DNA of 64,000 nucleotides from Deltaproteobacteria bacterium. Lineage in GTDB: Bacteria > Desulfobacterota > Binatia > UTPRO1. The translations under genes were made by a program, and so were the position numbers. The notes beneath the pieces are model-generated. The model saw only the letters and a list, made by a program, of their open reading frames with translations, was not told the origin of the DNA and did not search any database. The stretch covers positions 62,001 to 126,000 of the forward strand of contig JADYZW010000062.1 of NCBI GenBank assembly GCA_020852955.1, written 5' to 3'. This document shows, piece after piece, positions 48,872 to 58,582 of the stretch. Each line of letters begins with the position of its first letter. Position 1 is the first letter of the stretch.

Positions 48872-51800
48872 ATGCGGTGGTCGGCTCGGCTCCGGGCGGT
48901 CCTGTGGATCGCGTCCCTCCTCGGGCCCCTCCACGCGCGGACCGCCGCCGCCGCCGTCTGCAACCTGACCCCGGAGAACAACCCGATCCTCTTCGCCGCC
49001 TGCGGCCCCGCGACCCCGGTCTGCACCATTCCCGGAGGGAGCGCGCCCGCCGGCTGCATCATGGATTTCGGCGCCCGCAAGGTCATCTTCACGGGCACCT
49101 TCGACGTCTCCCACCCGACCGCCAAGGCGTCGACCCTCGTGGTGACCGCGGGGCAGATCGAGGTGCGCGGGGCGCTCAAGGCGCGCGCCGACAACAACAA
49201 GGGCGGCGGCACGATCGAGCTCACCGCCCTCGACGGCATCATCGTCAGCGGCACCATCGACGTCTCGGGCAACAGCGGCGGCCTCGTGCGCTTGCGCGCC
49301 GGCGGCGCGATCGAACTCGCGACCGGCGGGATCCTGCGCTCGAAGGGCATCGAGAGCGGCACGTCCAACGGTGCGAGCGGCGGCAGCATCTCGGTCGTCG
49401 CCGGCGCCTCCTTCACCCACCGGGGCGCCATCGACGTGAGCGGCGGCGTCCAGGGCGGCGGCGGCAGCCTCACGACCCAGACCGGCACCGACACGCTCCT
49501 CGCCCAGCCCGTCGACGCGACCGGCGGCGTCAGTGACGGCGGCGACATCGACGTGCTCGCCGGCGACGACGTCCGCGTCGAGAAGACCCTCGACGTCAGC
49601 AGCGTGAACGGCGGCGGCGGCGGCGACGTCACGGTGCGAGCGGGCGTGGACCGCCTCGGCGGCGTCAAGGTCGGCGGCACGCTCACCGTGAGCGGCGACG
49701 TCAGGTCGAACGGCAGCAGCGACGTCGACGGCGGCTGGGACGGGGGCGGCATCACCCTGCAAGCCTTCGGCCCGGCGATCGTCTCGGGGGCGCTGCGCGC
49801 GGTCGGCGCGTCGCCCGGCGGCGGCGGCGGCGGGATCGTGGTCGACAGCAGCGACAACCTGCTGTCCCGCGTGAGCGCGCTCGACGGCGATCTCACACTC
49901 ACCGGCACGATCGACGTGCGCGGCGCCCAGAGCATCGTGAACGACGACAGCGGCTCCGGCGGGGACATCGACGTCTTCGTCGGCCGCGACGGCACGATCA
50001 CCGGCGGCATGGACCTCTCCGGCAGCGACGGCGGTGGCACCCTCAACGTGTACGGCGGACGCACGGTGTCGTTCGACGCGCCGGTCAACGCGAAGGGCAC
50101 CGCGAGCTACGCGAGCGGCGGCTCGATCACCATCCGCTCCGGCCTCGGCACGCTCGGCACCTTGTCGGTGACGCGCTCCCTCGACGTGACGGCCGACACC
50201 AACGCGATCGGGGGCGACGTCACGCTCGCGGGCTGCGGGCTCGCCCTGGCGCCCGGGTTGACGGTCAACGCCTCGGCCTCGCTCGCGAGCGCCAATCCCA
50301 GGATCAATCTGGCGTCGTCGGGCGCTCTCACGGTCGGCGCCGGCGGCGTCTACCGCGCCGACCCGCCGGGACGGATCTCGCTCTTCCACCTGCCCGGGAT
50401 CGCGCCCCAGATCGGCACCAACGTCACCTTCGCTCCGGCCTACACCGACGTCGCGACCGCCACCTACCCCTTCCCCCCCTGCGCCGTCTGCGGGGACGGC
50501 CTCCGCCAGGCGGGCGAGACCTGCGACCCCGGAGCGGCCGCCGACGGCGCGTGCTGCACCGCCGATTGCAGCGCCTTCACGTGCCTCACGGTCACGCCGA
50601 CCCCGACGCTGACGCCGACCTCGACGATCCCCACCAAGACCGCGACGCCGACCCGCACCCGTACGCCCACCCCCACCCGCACGCCGACGGCGACGACGAC
50701 CGTCGTCCCGACGCCGGTTCCCACGAGCACCGCGCTCCCGCTCATCGAGCCGCGCGCGGTGCTCGAGTGCGAGCAGACCCTCGGCAAGTCGAACGCGGCG
50801 GTCGTGCTCGCCGGTCTCAAGGCCTTCGAAGCGTGCGCCGTGGACGCGTTCAAGTGCGTGCACACGAAGGCCGCGGGCGCGCCCCGCACGGCGTGCCTCG
50901 CCGCGGCCGGCAAGCGCTGCGACACCAAGCTCGGCGCGCTCGCCGCCAAGCACGTCCGCTTCCGTTCGCAGTTCCTCGCGGCCTGCGGCGGCGACCCGCC
51001 GCGCGTGCCGCTCGAGATCATGCGGAGCACCGACGTCCTCGGCTTCGCGCTCCTCCAGCCCCAGTGCTTCGGCCTCGAGCTGACCTCGCCGGAGGCCATC
51101 CTCGGTTGCCTGCAGATCGTGAGCCCGTGCGAGGCGCAGCACGCCCTCGGCGTCGGCGCGCCGCGCATCGGCGACCTCCTCGGGCTTCTCGGCGTCGACG
51201 CCGCGAGCGCCTCCGTCTGTCTGCCCGCGCCCCTCGGCGCGAGCGACGGCCTCGCGGGCCTGCCGGTAGCCTCGCAGACCGTGCGCTGCCAACGCGCGGT
51301 CGTGACGAGCGGGCGGAAGCTCCTCTCGCGGCAGATCTCGGTCGCGCGCGCCTGCGTCGATTCGCTCCTGAAGTGCCGCCTCGGCGGCAAGCCGCGCGAG
51401 GCCTGCCAGAAGATCGGCGCCGCGTGCGCCCGCAAGCTCGCCACCCTCGACGACCCTTCGAGCGGCGCGCGCGCCAAGATGCTGGCCGCGATCCGCGGCG
51501 CCTGCGGCGCGCTGCCTCCCGACGTGCTCCGCGACGCGAGCGGCATCGGCTACGCCGCGACCGACGAGCGCTGCGCCGCGCTCGGCGCCGCGCCCCCCGA
51601 CGACTCCGCGGCGATGGCCGCGTGCGTGACGCGCGCGTACGGCTGCGCCGGCTCGGCGGTCGTCCGGCAGAGCCTCCCGCTGGTGGATCGCGAGCTGGCC
51701 CGCGTCGGGGTGGCGCTCGGCGACGACGCCTTCTGCGCCCTCCCGACGCCGACGCCGACCGCAACCGCCACGCCGACGCCCATCCCGACCCCCACCGCGA

Positions 51801-52687
51801 CCGCGACCCAGGCGCCGACCGCGACGCCGCCCGCGACCGCGACCGAGACCGCGGGGTCGACCGCCACGCCGAGCCCGGCGCCGACCGCGACCACCGGCAC
51901 GCCGGCGCCGAGCGCCACGCCGACCGGCCCCGGCACGCCGACCGGCGCCCCGACCCCGGCGTGCCCGAACGCGATCGTCGACCTCGGCGAGCAGTGCGAC
52001 CTCGGCGACGACGTCCCGGGCGACGGCTGCGGCGCCGACTGCCGCTTCGAAACGCTCCTCCCGGGCGGCGGCACGCAGACCGTCGATTGCATCGCGGAAT
52101 GGGCCGTCATCAACCCCTTCAACACGCCGTTCCTCGGCGCCGACGGGCTGCCGAGCTTCAAGCAGCGCTGCGTCGACGGCGACCCGAGCTGCGATCTCGA
52201 CCTCGCGCTCGACGACGCCTGCCACTTCCGCGTCGCGTTCTGTATGCAGAACGCCGATCCGAACCTGCCGGCGTGCACCGCGCCGCCCGGCATCACGAAG
52301 TACGTGCTCGTGAGCCCGCGACCCAACTCGTCCGAGCAGGTCGACAAGGACAACGCCAACCGCCTGCTCGGTGCCTTCGGGCGCTTGAGCGCGGTGCCCC
52401 CGTCGGGCACGAGCGGCAACACGTTCGTGTTCGATCCGCCGCTCGTGCTCGAGGCGCCGGACAACTGCACCGAGCCGGTCGACGTGGTCGTCGAGCGGCG
52501 GGGGCTTGCCGAGCGCAGCGAGAAGTTCCGGACCAACACGACATCGGCGCCGCCGATCGGCGGGACGAAGGGCATCGAGGACGGCGACACGCTCCTGCTC
52601 ACCTGCCTCGACGCGCCCCTGCCGACCGCGACGCCGACCGTGACGCCGAGCGCGGCCCCCACCCCGACCGCCACGCCGACGCCCTGA
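48872..52687 (+). CDS. Giant secreted beta-rich, Thr-Pro-linker, Cys-rich protein (paralogue 1)
   Basis: A 1271-residue exported protein. Signal peptide (RLRAVLWIASLLGPLHARTAAAA). Residues ~30-525: Gly/Asp-rich repeats with alternating hydrophobics (GTIDVSGNSGGLVRLRAGG, GGSISVVAG), like adhesin beta-helices. Near 539: CGDGLRQAGETCDPGAAADGACC. Near 570-625: Thr-Pro linker. Near 630-960: four or so Cys-rich helical units (CEQTLGKS, ACVDSLLKCRLGG). Second Thr-Pro linker, then CPNAIVDLGEQCDLGDDVPGDGC and a C-terminal domain with CVDGDPSCDLDLALDDACHFRVAFC. It lacks a visible ribosome binding site. Probably a cell-surface or matrix protein; function unknown. Confidence 0.8.
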   Translation: MRWSARLRAVLWIASLLGPLHARTAAAAVCNLTPENNPILFAACGPATPVCTIPGGSAPAGCIMDFGARKVIFTGTFDVSHPTAKASTLVVTAGQIEVRGALKARADNNKGGGTIELTALDGIIVSGTIDVSGNSGGLVRLRAGGAIELATGGILRSKGIESGTSNGASGGSISVVAGASFTHRGAIDVSGGVQGGGGSLTTQTGTDTLLAQPVDATGGVSDGGDIDVLAGDDVRVEKTLDVSSVNGGGGGDVTVRAGVDRLGGVKVGGTLTVSGDVRSNGSSDVDGGWDGGGITLQAFGPAIVSGALRAVGASPGGGGGGIVVDSSDNLLSRVSALDGDLTLTGTIDVRGAQSIVNDDSGSGGDIDVFVGRDGTITGGMDLSGSDGGGTLNVYGGRTVSFDAPVNAKGTASYASGGSITIRSGLGTLGTLSVTRSLDVTADTNAIGGDVTLAGCGLALAPGLTVNASASLASANPRINLASSGALTVGAGGVYRADPPGRISLFHLPGIAPQIGTNVTFAPAYTDVATATYPFPPCAVCGDGLRQAGETCDPGAAADGACCTADCSAFTCLTVTPTPTLTPTSTIPTKTATPTRTRTPTPTRTPTATTTVVPTPVPTSTALPLIEPRAVLECEQTLGKSNAAVVLAGLKAFEACAVDAFKCVHTKAAGAPRTACLAAAGKRCDTKLGALAAKHVRFRSQFLAACGGDPPRVPLEIMRSTDVLGFALLQPQCFGLELTSPEAILGCLQIVSPCEAQHALGVGAPRIGDLLGLLGVDAASASVCLPAPLGASDGLAGLPVASQTVRCQRAVVTSGRKLLSRQISVARACVDSLLKCRLGGKPREACQKIGAACARKLATLDDPSSGARAKMLAAIRGACGALPPDVLRDASGIGYAATDERCAALGAAPPDDSAAMAACVTRAYGCAGSAVVRQSLPLVDRELARVGVALGDDAFCALPTPTPTATATPTPIPTPTATATQAPTATPPATATETAGSTATPSPAPTATTGTPAPSATPTGPGTPTGAPTPACPNAIVDLGEQCDLGDDVPGDGCGADCRFETLLPGGGTQTVDCIAEWAVINPFNTPFLGADGLPSFKQRCVDGDPSCDLDLALDDACHFRVAFCMQNADPNLPACTAPPGITKYVLVSPRPNSSEQVDKDNANRLLGAFGRLSAVPPSGTSGNTFVFDPPLVLEAPDNCTEPVDVVVERRGLAERSEKFRTNTTSAPPIGGTKGIEDGDTLLLTCLDAPLPTATPTVTPSAAPTPTATPTP

Positions 52688-52758
52688 GACCCGTCCGCGG
52701 GTGCGCGGGCACTTCGCATGCGACTCGTGGTTTGCCGGGCGATGCGTGCTCGCCGTAT

Positions 52759-55700
52759 ATGCGTCGCGTGCCGTGTCTCCTCGTCCGCCGTGCGCGCCTC
52801 GCGGTCGCGCTCGCGTGCCTCGCGGCCGCGGCGCCCCGGGCGAAGGCGGGCCACGCGGCGGATCTCTGCTGCAATCAGGCGAGCCCGGAGATGAACGCCA
52901 ACCTGGTCTGCCCCCCGGCGGCGACCGCGTGCGCCGTCCAGGCGCAGACCGTCGACACGTCACCAACCTGTCCGGGCGGCGAGGACGGGTGCGCGCTCGA
53001 GTTCGGCGATCGTCCGGTTTCGATCGACGGCGCCGTCACGATCGCCGGCGGACGGCTCTCGCTCCGCGCCCGCTCCATCGCCGTGAACGCCAAGATCACC
53101 GCGGCCGGGGCGGACGGCGTCGAGCTCCGGACGACCGGCGCGAGCTGCGCCGCGGGCGCCGCCGATCTCGTCGTGCGCTCGACCATCGACGCGTCGTTCG
53201 CCGGCGTCGCGGGCGTCGTGCGTCTGATCTCGGCGTGCGGCCTCGCGGTCGAGTCGACCGGGCAGCTGCTCGCGAACTCGAGCGGGGCCTTCGGCGGCAC
53301 GATCGATCTCCGCGCCGCCGCCGCCCTCACGCAAGCGGGGACGATCCGGGCGCTCGGCGGGAGCGGCGACGGCGGCACGGTCTCCCTCGCGGCCGGCGGC
53401 GACCTCCAGGTCCAGCGCGGCATCGACGTCCGCAGCCTGCGCGACGGCGACGGCGGGGCGATCCTGCTCCGCGCCGGCGACCGCGCGCTCGCCGGCACGG
53501 AGGTCGTCGCCACGCTCACGGTCGCCGCGGACCTCGTCTCCGACGGCAGCACCGACGCCGACGGCTCCCTCGGCAATGCCGGCGGCGACCTCGTCCTCGA
53601 AGCGTCCGGCCCGATCGTCGTCGCCGCCACGAGCGCGATCCGCGCCAACGGCGCGAGCCCGGACGGCGCCGGCGGAACGCTCACGATCGCGAGCGAGGCG
53701 CCGCCGTCGGGCGTCCTCACGGCGCGCGACGGCGACGTGTCGCTCCTCGGGCCGATCACGCTGCGCGGCGCCGCCACCGGCGACGGCGGCGAGATCGTCG
53801 GCGCGATCGGCCGGAGCCTGGCGCTCCACGGGGCGATCGACGTCAGCTCCGGCGGCGACGACGCGTTCGCGGGCGGCGTCGAGCTCGCGGCGGGCGCCGA
53901 CCTCCGCGTCGACGCCGCGATCACCGCGAACGGCCGGGTGGCGAGCGCGAGCGGCGGATCCGTCGATCTGAAGGCGGGCATCGCCGCGCGCAGCGCGACG
54001 CTGACGCTCGCGAAGAACCTCGACGTCAGCGGCGGCAGCGGCTCGGACGGCGGCGACGCGCGGCTCGCCGGGTGCCGGCTCGCGATCGAGCCCGGCGTCA
54101 CGGTCGATGCGCGCGGATCGAACGCCAACCTCGCCGACCCGACGATCGTCCTGGCGGCGGCGGAGACGCTCACGATCGGCGCCGGCGCCCGCTTCCTCGC
54201 CCAGCCCGCGAGCGGCGCGCTCCTGGTGCGCGCGCCGACGACGACCTCGTCGATCGCCGGCGGCGTCCAGTTCATCCCGAAGCTGACGACGGCGGTCGCG
54301 ACGCCCGCGCGCTCGCCCCTGCCCCCGTGCCCGCTCTGCGGCGACGGCATCCGCCAGCCCGGCGAGCCGTGCGATCCCGGCGCGGGCGCGGACGGCCCGT
54401 GCTGCCGGAGCGACTGCCTCGGGTTCGCCTGCGCGACCCTCACGCCGTCGCCGACGCCGACCACGCAGGCGACCGGTCCGACCCGGACGCCGACGCCGAC
54501 GCGCACGCCGACCACGACCGCGACCGCGACCCCGACCGCGACCGCGACTCCGCCGCCGCCGGTGCTCGCGCCGCGCGCCCTGCTCGCCTGCGAACGGACC
54601 CTCGCCAAGAGCTCGAGCCGGCTCGTGGCGGGCCAGCTCGCGTTCCTCGAGACCTGCACGCTCGACGCGCTCACCTGCCGCGCGGCCGGCGCCGGCGAGG
54701 GCTCCCCGTGCATGGCGCGCGCCGCGCGCCGCTGCGGGAGTCGGTTCGCGAAGCTCGCCCGCACGCGCGAGAAGTTCGCGGCGAGCTTCGGGAAGTCCTG
54801 CGCCGGCGATCCTCCCGCGCTCCCCTTCGAGGCGCTGCGCTCGCCGAGCTTCCTCGGCTTCGCGACCCTCGACGACACGTGCGCGGCGGACGTCGGACTC
54901 CGCCTCACCTCCGCCAGCGCCATCCGCACCTGCGTCGAGCACGGCACCTGCGCGGCCGAGCGCGCGCTCGCCATCGCCCTCCCGAGCGTCGGCGCGGTCC
55001 TGCCGACCGTGTTCGACGCCGCGAGCGCCGGGCTCTGCGTCCCGCTCGCCGAGGCGCCGACCCCGCCGCTGCCGTCGCGTCCGGCGGTGCGCTGTGCGCG
55101 CGTGATCGCCGGCGCGGGACGCGCGCTGCTCGCGACGCAGCTCGCGGTGGCGCGGCGCTGCGTCGACGCGCTCCTCTCCTGCCGGCTGACCGGACGGAGC
55201 ACGGCGGCCTGCGAGGCCGAAGGCGAGCGCTGCGCCGCGAAGCTCGCCGCGCTCGCCGGCTCGGTGGGCGGCGTGCGCGCGCGCCTCACCGCGAGCGTCG
55301 TCCGCGGCTGCGCCGGCGTCCCCCCCGAGCAGCTCGTGCTCCCCACGGGTCTCGGCTTCGGGTCGGTCGCCGACGCGTGCGCCGCGTTCGGCGCGCCGGC
55401 GCCGACCGACGCGACGACGCTCGCGCCCTGCCTCGGCGCCGCCTACGGTTGCGCCGCGGCGGCGATCACGCGCCGCGCGCTCCCGCTCGTCGATACGGAG
55501 CTGGCCCGCGTCGGCGTGGCGCTCGGCGAGCCGTTCGCCTGCCCGTCCGGCGCGCCCTCCCCGACGGCGACCCCGACGTCCACCGCCGGCGGCGCGACGG
55601 CGACCGGCATCGCCACCCCGACGCCCCTGCCGACGACCGCGCCCGCGACCCTCCTCGTCCCGGGCGGCGGCATCGGCGCGACCGACTGCGTGGTCGAATG

Positions 55701-56196
55701 GACCGTGGCCGGCCGCGCCGCGACGCCGCCGCCGACGACGACCGTCGATTGCGCCGACGGCGACCCGGCCTGCGATCTCGACGGCGCGGTCGACGACGCG
55801 TGCCATCTCCGCGTCGGCTTCTGCCTGCTCGGGTCCGACGACCATCTGCCCGATTGCCCCGCGGCGGCCGCGCTCACGTCGTTCACGCTGCAGAGCCCGC
55901 GGCCGACGTCGTCGAATCCGATCGACGCCGCCAACGCCGCCGCCCTCGTCGGCGCGGTCGCGGGACTGACGGGCACCGCGCCCGGCGGTGCGAGCGGCAA
56001 CGCGTTCACCTTCGCACCGCCCCTCGCGCTGCCCCCGCCCGACCACTGCACGGCGCCGGTCGAGGTCGTGGTCGCGCGCCGCGGCCTCGCGCGCCGGGCG
56101 GAGCGCTTCCGCGCCCGCGGCATCGCGACCACGCTCACGGGAGCCCTCGCCGACGACGGCGACACCGTCTATCTCGGCTGCACCGCCCCGAACTGA
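52759..56196 (+). CDS. Giant secreted beta-rich, Thr-Pro-linker, Cys-rich protein (paralogue 2)
   Basis: A 1145-residue paralogue of the protein 71 nt upstream with the same domain order. Signal peptide (LAVALACLAAAAPRAKA), Gly-rich beta repeats (~30-520), CGDGIRQPGEPCDPGAGADGPCC near 527, Thr-Pro linker, Cys-rich helical units (CERTLAKSSSRL, RCVDALLSCRLTG), a second short linker, and the C-terminal domain (CADGDPACDLDGAVDDACHLRVGFC). It lacks the extra CPNAIVDLGEQ module and the final Thr-Pro tail of paralogue 1. The ATG at 52759 is chosen because it opens the signal peptide. The pair likely arose by tandem duplication. Confidence 0.8.
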   Translation: MRRVPCLLVRRARLAVALACLAAAAPRAKAGHAADLCCNQASPEMNANLVCPPAATACAVQAQTVDTSPTCPGGEDGCALEFGDRPVSIDGAVTIAGGRLSLRARSIAVNAKITAAGADGVELRTTGASCAAGAADLVVRSTIDASFAGVAGVVRLISACGLAVESTGQLLANSSGAFGGTIDLRAAAALTQAGTIRALGGSGDGGTVSLAAGGDLQVQRGIDVRSLRDGDGGAILLRAGDRALAGTEVVATLTVAADLVSDGSTDADGSLGNAGGDLVLEASGPIVVAATSAIRANGASPDGAGGTLTIASEAPPSGVLTARDGDVSLLGPITLRGAATGDGGEIVGAIGRSLALHGAIDVSSGGDDAFAGGVELAAGADLRVDAAITANGRVASASGGSVDLKAGIAARSATLTLAKNLDVSGGSGSDGGDARLAGCRLAIEPGVTVDARGSNANLADPTIVLAAAETLTIGAGARFLAQPASGALLVRAPTTTSSIAGGVQFIPKLTTAVATPARSPLPPCPLCGDGIRQPGEPCDPGAGADGPCCRSDCLGFACATLTPSPTPTTQATGPTRTPTPTRTPTTTATATPTATATPPPPVLAPRALLACERTLAKSSSRLVAGQLAFLETCTLDALTCRAAGAGEGSPCMARAARRCGSRFAKLARTREKFAASFGKSCAGDPPALPFEALRSPSFLGFATLDDTCAADVGLRLTSASAIRTCVEHGTCAAERALAIALPSVGAVLPTVFDAASAGLCVPLAEAPTPPLPSRPAVRCARVIAGAGRALLATQLAVARRCVDALLSCRLTGRSTAACEAEGERCAAKLAALAGSVGGVRARLTASVVRGCAGVPPEQLVLPTGLGFGSVADACAAFGAPAPTDATTLAPCLGAAYGCAAAAITRRALPLVDTELARVGVALGEPFACPSGAPSPTATPTSTAGGATATGIATPTPLPTTAPATLLVPGGGIGATDCVVEWTVAGRAATPPPTTTVDCADGDPACDLDGAVDDACHLRVGFCLLGSDDHLPDCPAAAALTSFTLQSPRPTSSNPIDAANAAALVGAVAGLTGTAPGGASGNAFTFAPPLALPPPDHCTAPVEVVVARRGLARRAERFRARGIATTLTGALADDGDTVYLGCTAPN

Positions 56197-56291
56197 AGCG
56201 TCCGTGATGCCCCTCCGCTCCCGCGCGTCTTCCTTCGTCGCCGCTCCCCGCGCCGCTCGGCCCTCGTTGCCCCGCGCGCTACGGTAGAACC

Positions 56292-57473
56292 ATGCGCCCC
56301 GAGGATCGCGTCCGCGCCGAAGCCGCCGCGCTCGGCTTCACCGCCTGCGGCTTCGCGGCCGCCGTACCGCTCGACCGCGGCGCCTTCCTCGACGGCTGGC
56401 TCGCGGCCGGCTTCGGCGCCGACATGCACTTCCTCGCCCGCCATCCGGAGCGCCGACTCACGGTGGCCGGCATCCTGCCGCGCGCCCGCACCGTCATCTC
56501 GCTGGCGTATCCGTACGCGCCGCCGCCCCCGCCTCCGCTCGACTGGCGGCGGACGTTGCGCGGCCGGGTCGCGGCCTACGCGCGGGGCGCCGACTACCAC
56601 GCGGCGATCGAGGAGCGCCTGGTCGCGCTCGAGCGCGCCCTCGCCCACCTCTTCCCGGACGCCGCCACGCGGCGCTACGTCGACACGGGCGCGCTGCTCG
56701 AGCGCGAGTGGGGCGTCCGCGGCGGGCTCGGATGGTTCGGCAGGAACACCATGCTCCTCGGCACGCGGACGGGCTCGTGGTTCTTCCTGGCGGAGCTCGT
56801 GACCGAGGCGGCGCTCGCGCCCGACACGCCGGCCGGCGCGCATTGCGGCCGCTGCACGCGCTGCCTCGACGCCTGTCCGACCTCGGCGCTGGCCGACGGG
56901 CTCGTCATGGACGCGCGCCGCTGCATCGCCTACCTGACGATCGAGCACCGCGGCGCGATCCCCTTGCACCTCCGCCCCGCGCTCGGACCGTGGATCTTCG
57001 GCTGCGACGTCTGCCAGGAGGTGTGCCCGTGGAACACGCCGCCGACGGCGACGCGCGCGCCCGACGCCGAAGGGCTCTTCCCGTTCCTCCCCGACCTCCT
57101 GCGGCTCGATCCGAGCGCGTTCCGCCGCCGCTTCGCCGACACCTCGTTCGCCCGGACGCGCCGGCGCGGCCTGCTCCGCAACGTGGCCGTCGTCCTCGGC
57201 AACACCGGGAACCCGGCGGCCCTCCCCGCGCTGCGCTTCGCGCTCGGCGACCGCGAGGCGCTGGTGCGACGGCACGCCGCCTGGGCGCTCGGCGCGATCG
57301 GCGGCGCGGAGGCGCGCGACGCGCTTGCCGCCCGCGCCGCGCGCGAGCCCGACCCGGCGGTACGCACGGAGATCGCCGAAGCGCAGCGGCGCTCCGCCCT
57401 CCGCCCGCGACGCGAGCGGCCGAAGGGAGAGCGATCCTCGGCTAGACGAGCGGGCGTCCCGCCGGCGCCTTGA
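56292..57473 (+). CDS. queG: Epoxyqueuosine reductase QueG
   Basis: A 393-residue B12-dependent iron-sulfur enzyme that makes queuosine from epoxyqueuosine in tRNA. Visible are YVDTGALLEREWGVRGGLGWFGRNTMLL (with the catalytic Asp), two ferredoxin-like clusters CGRCTRCLDACP and CDVCQEVCPWN, and C-terminal HEAT-like repeats (ALPALRFALGDREALVRRHAAWALGAIGG). Length is normal. Its 3' end overlaps the converging nrnA-like gene by 32 nt. Confidence 0.93.
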   Translation: MRPEDRVRAEAAALGFTACGFAAAVPLDRGAFLDGWLAAGFGADMHFLARHPERRLTVAGILPRARTVISLAYPYAPPPPPPLDWRRTLRGRVAAYARGADYHAAIEERLVALERALAHLFPDAATRRYVDTGALLEREWGVRGGLGWFGRNTMLLGTRTGSWFFLAELVTEAALAPDTPAGAHCGRCTRCLDACPTSALADGLVMDARRCIAYLTIEHRGAIPLHLRPALGPWIFGCDVCQEVCPWNTPPTATRAPDAEGLFPFLPDLLRLDPSAFRRRFADTSFARTRRRGLLRNVAVVLGNTGNPAALPALRFALGDREALVRRHAAWALGAIGGAEARDALAARAAREPDPAVRTEIAEAQRRSALRPRRERPKGERSSARRAGVPPAP

Positions 57474-58464
57474 CCGCGAGCGCCGCGAGAAGCCGGGTCC
57501 GCACCTGGTCCGCCGCGTGTGCGAGCGCCTCGGGCCCCGCGCCCGCGATGCGCGTGCGGCCGCCGGCGATCATGTCGTGGCCGCCCGCCCAGCGGCTCCC
57601 GAGGATCTGCTGGAGGACGTCGCCCGCGTTCACCTCGCGCTCCGTCGTGCGCAGCGACACGTGCAGATGGTCCTTGTAGCGTCCGATCGCGCAGGCCCAC
57701 TCGACCTCGTCGAGCCGCAACAGGAAATCGGCGACCTCCGCGACCATGTCCGGGTACTGCACCTCGGGAAGCACCGAGACGACGACGTTGTCGTAGACCT
57801 GCGCGCGCTCGATCGCCTCGTGGAAGGCGGCGAAATACTCGCGCGGCACCCGCGCGTTCTCGATCTTCGCGAGCCGGCGCTTGTTCGCGTAGGGATAGAG
57901 GAACTGCGCCGCGGCGATGTCGGCCCGCGTGGACTCGCGACCGAGGTCCTGGGTCTCGGCCATGATGCCGTAGAAGAGCGCCGTCGCGATCTTGCTCTCG
58001 ATCTCGAGCCGCGACTCGCGCATGTACTCCGTCAGGATGGTGGAGGTGGCGCCGTAGTCCTCGCGCAGATCGAGGAAGGGCACGCCCTCGTAGCGATCGT
58101 ACGCGGGATGGTGATCGATCACGACGGTCGGGATCTTGCCGACCGGCAGCGAGTTGTTGGTGCGGCCCGGCTGGGTATCGACCAGCGCGACGTGCACGTC
58201 GCCTTCGAACGACAGCTCGCCCACGGGCTCGACGTCGATGTTGAGGTACGTGAGCATCGCCCGGTTCTCGGCGCGACCGACGATGCCTCCTTGCGCGATC
58301 ACCGTATCCTTCCCGACGAGCTCCTGCACGAGGAACTTCAGTGCCGCGGCGCTCGCGAGCGCGTCGGGATCGGGGTTGTCGTGCGGTAGGATCACCAGCG
58401 GCGCCGGACCCTCCAGGGCCTGGAGGAGACCGGCGAGCAGACTTTTCGGAGGCACACCCGCCAT
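57442..58464 (-). CDS. nrnA: DHH-family phosphoesterase (NrnA-like oligoribonuclease)
   Basis: A 340-residue protein with the DHH catalytic set: HDNPDPDALASA, ALVDTQPG, VVIDHHPAY (DHH motif), and a DHHA1 domain with SRWAGGHDMIAGG. Family members degrade nanoRNA or pAp or cyclic dinucleotide products such as pGpG. ATG start, no operon partner. The convergent overlap with queG means both termini are coded on both strands. Confidence 0.8.
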   Translation of the reverse strand: MAGVPPKSLLAGLLQALEGPAPLVILPHDNPDPDALASAAALKFLVQELVGKDTVIAQGGIVGRAENRAMLTYLNIDVEPVGELSFEGDVHVALVDTQPGRTNNSLPVGKIPTVVIDHHPAYDRYEGVPFLDLREDYGATSTILTEYMRESRLEIESKIATALFYGIMAETQDLGRESTRADIAAAQFLYPYANKRRLAKIENARVPREYFAAFHEAIERAQVYDNVVVSVLPEVQYPDMVAEVADFLLRLDEVEWACAIGRYKDHLHVSLRTTEREVNAGDVLQQILGSRWAGGHDMIAGGRTRIAGAGPEALAHAADQVRTRLLAALAVKAPAGRPLV

Positions 58465-58582
58465 TCGGTGTCGCGCGCGACGACGGCAGGATTATAGGGG
58501 CCGCTTCCGCGCTTGTCCAAGTCGCCTTCGCGGCGCGCCGTCCGCATGGCGGCGCACAAGTGCCCGTGCTAGCTGCAGGTCG

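Noticed and set aside
50594..50720. Tandem ACG/CCG repeats resembling a CRISPR or satellite array
   Set aside because: They are in-frame codons for the Thr-Pro linker of the secreted protein; no spacers or conserved repeat unit. No CRISPR array was seen anywhere in the window.
48857..52966. 1369-codon open frame on the minus strand
   Set aside because: Mirror of the giant secreted protein, Arg/Ala-rich with no recognisable domain.
52960..56046. 1028-codon open frame on the minus strand
   Set aside because: Antisense shadow of paralogue 2; Arg/Gly/Ala repeats only.
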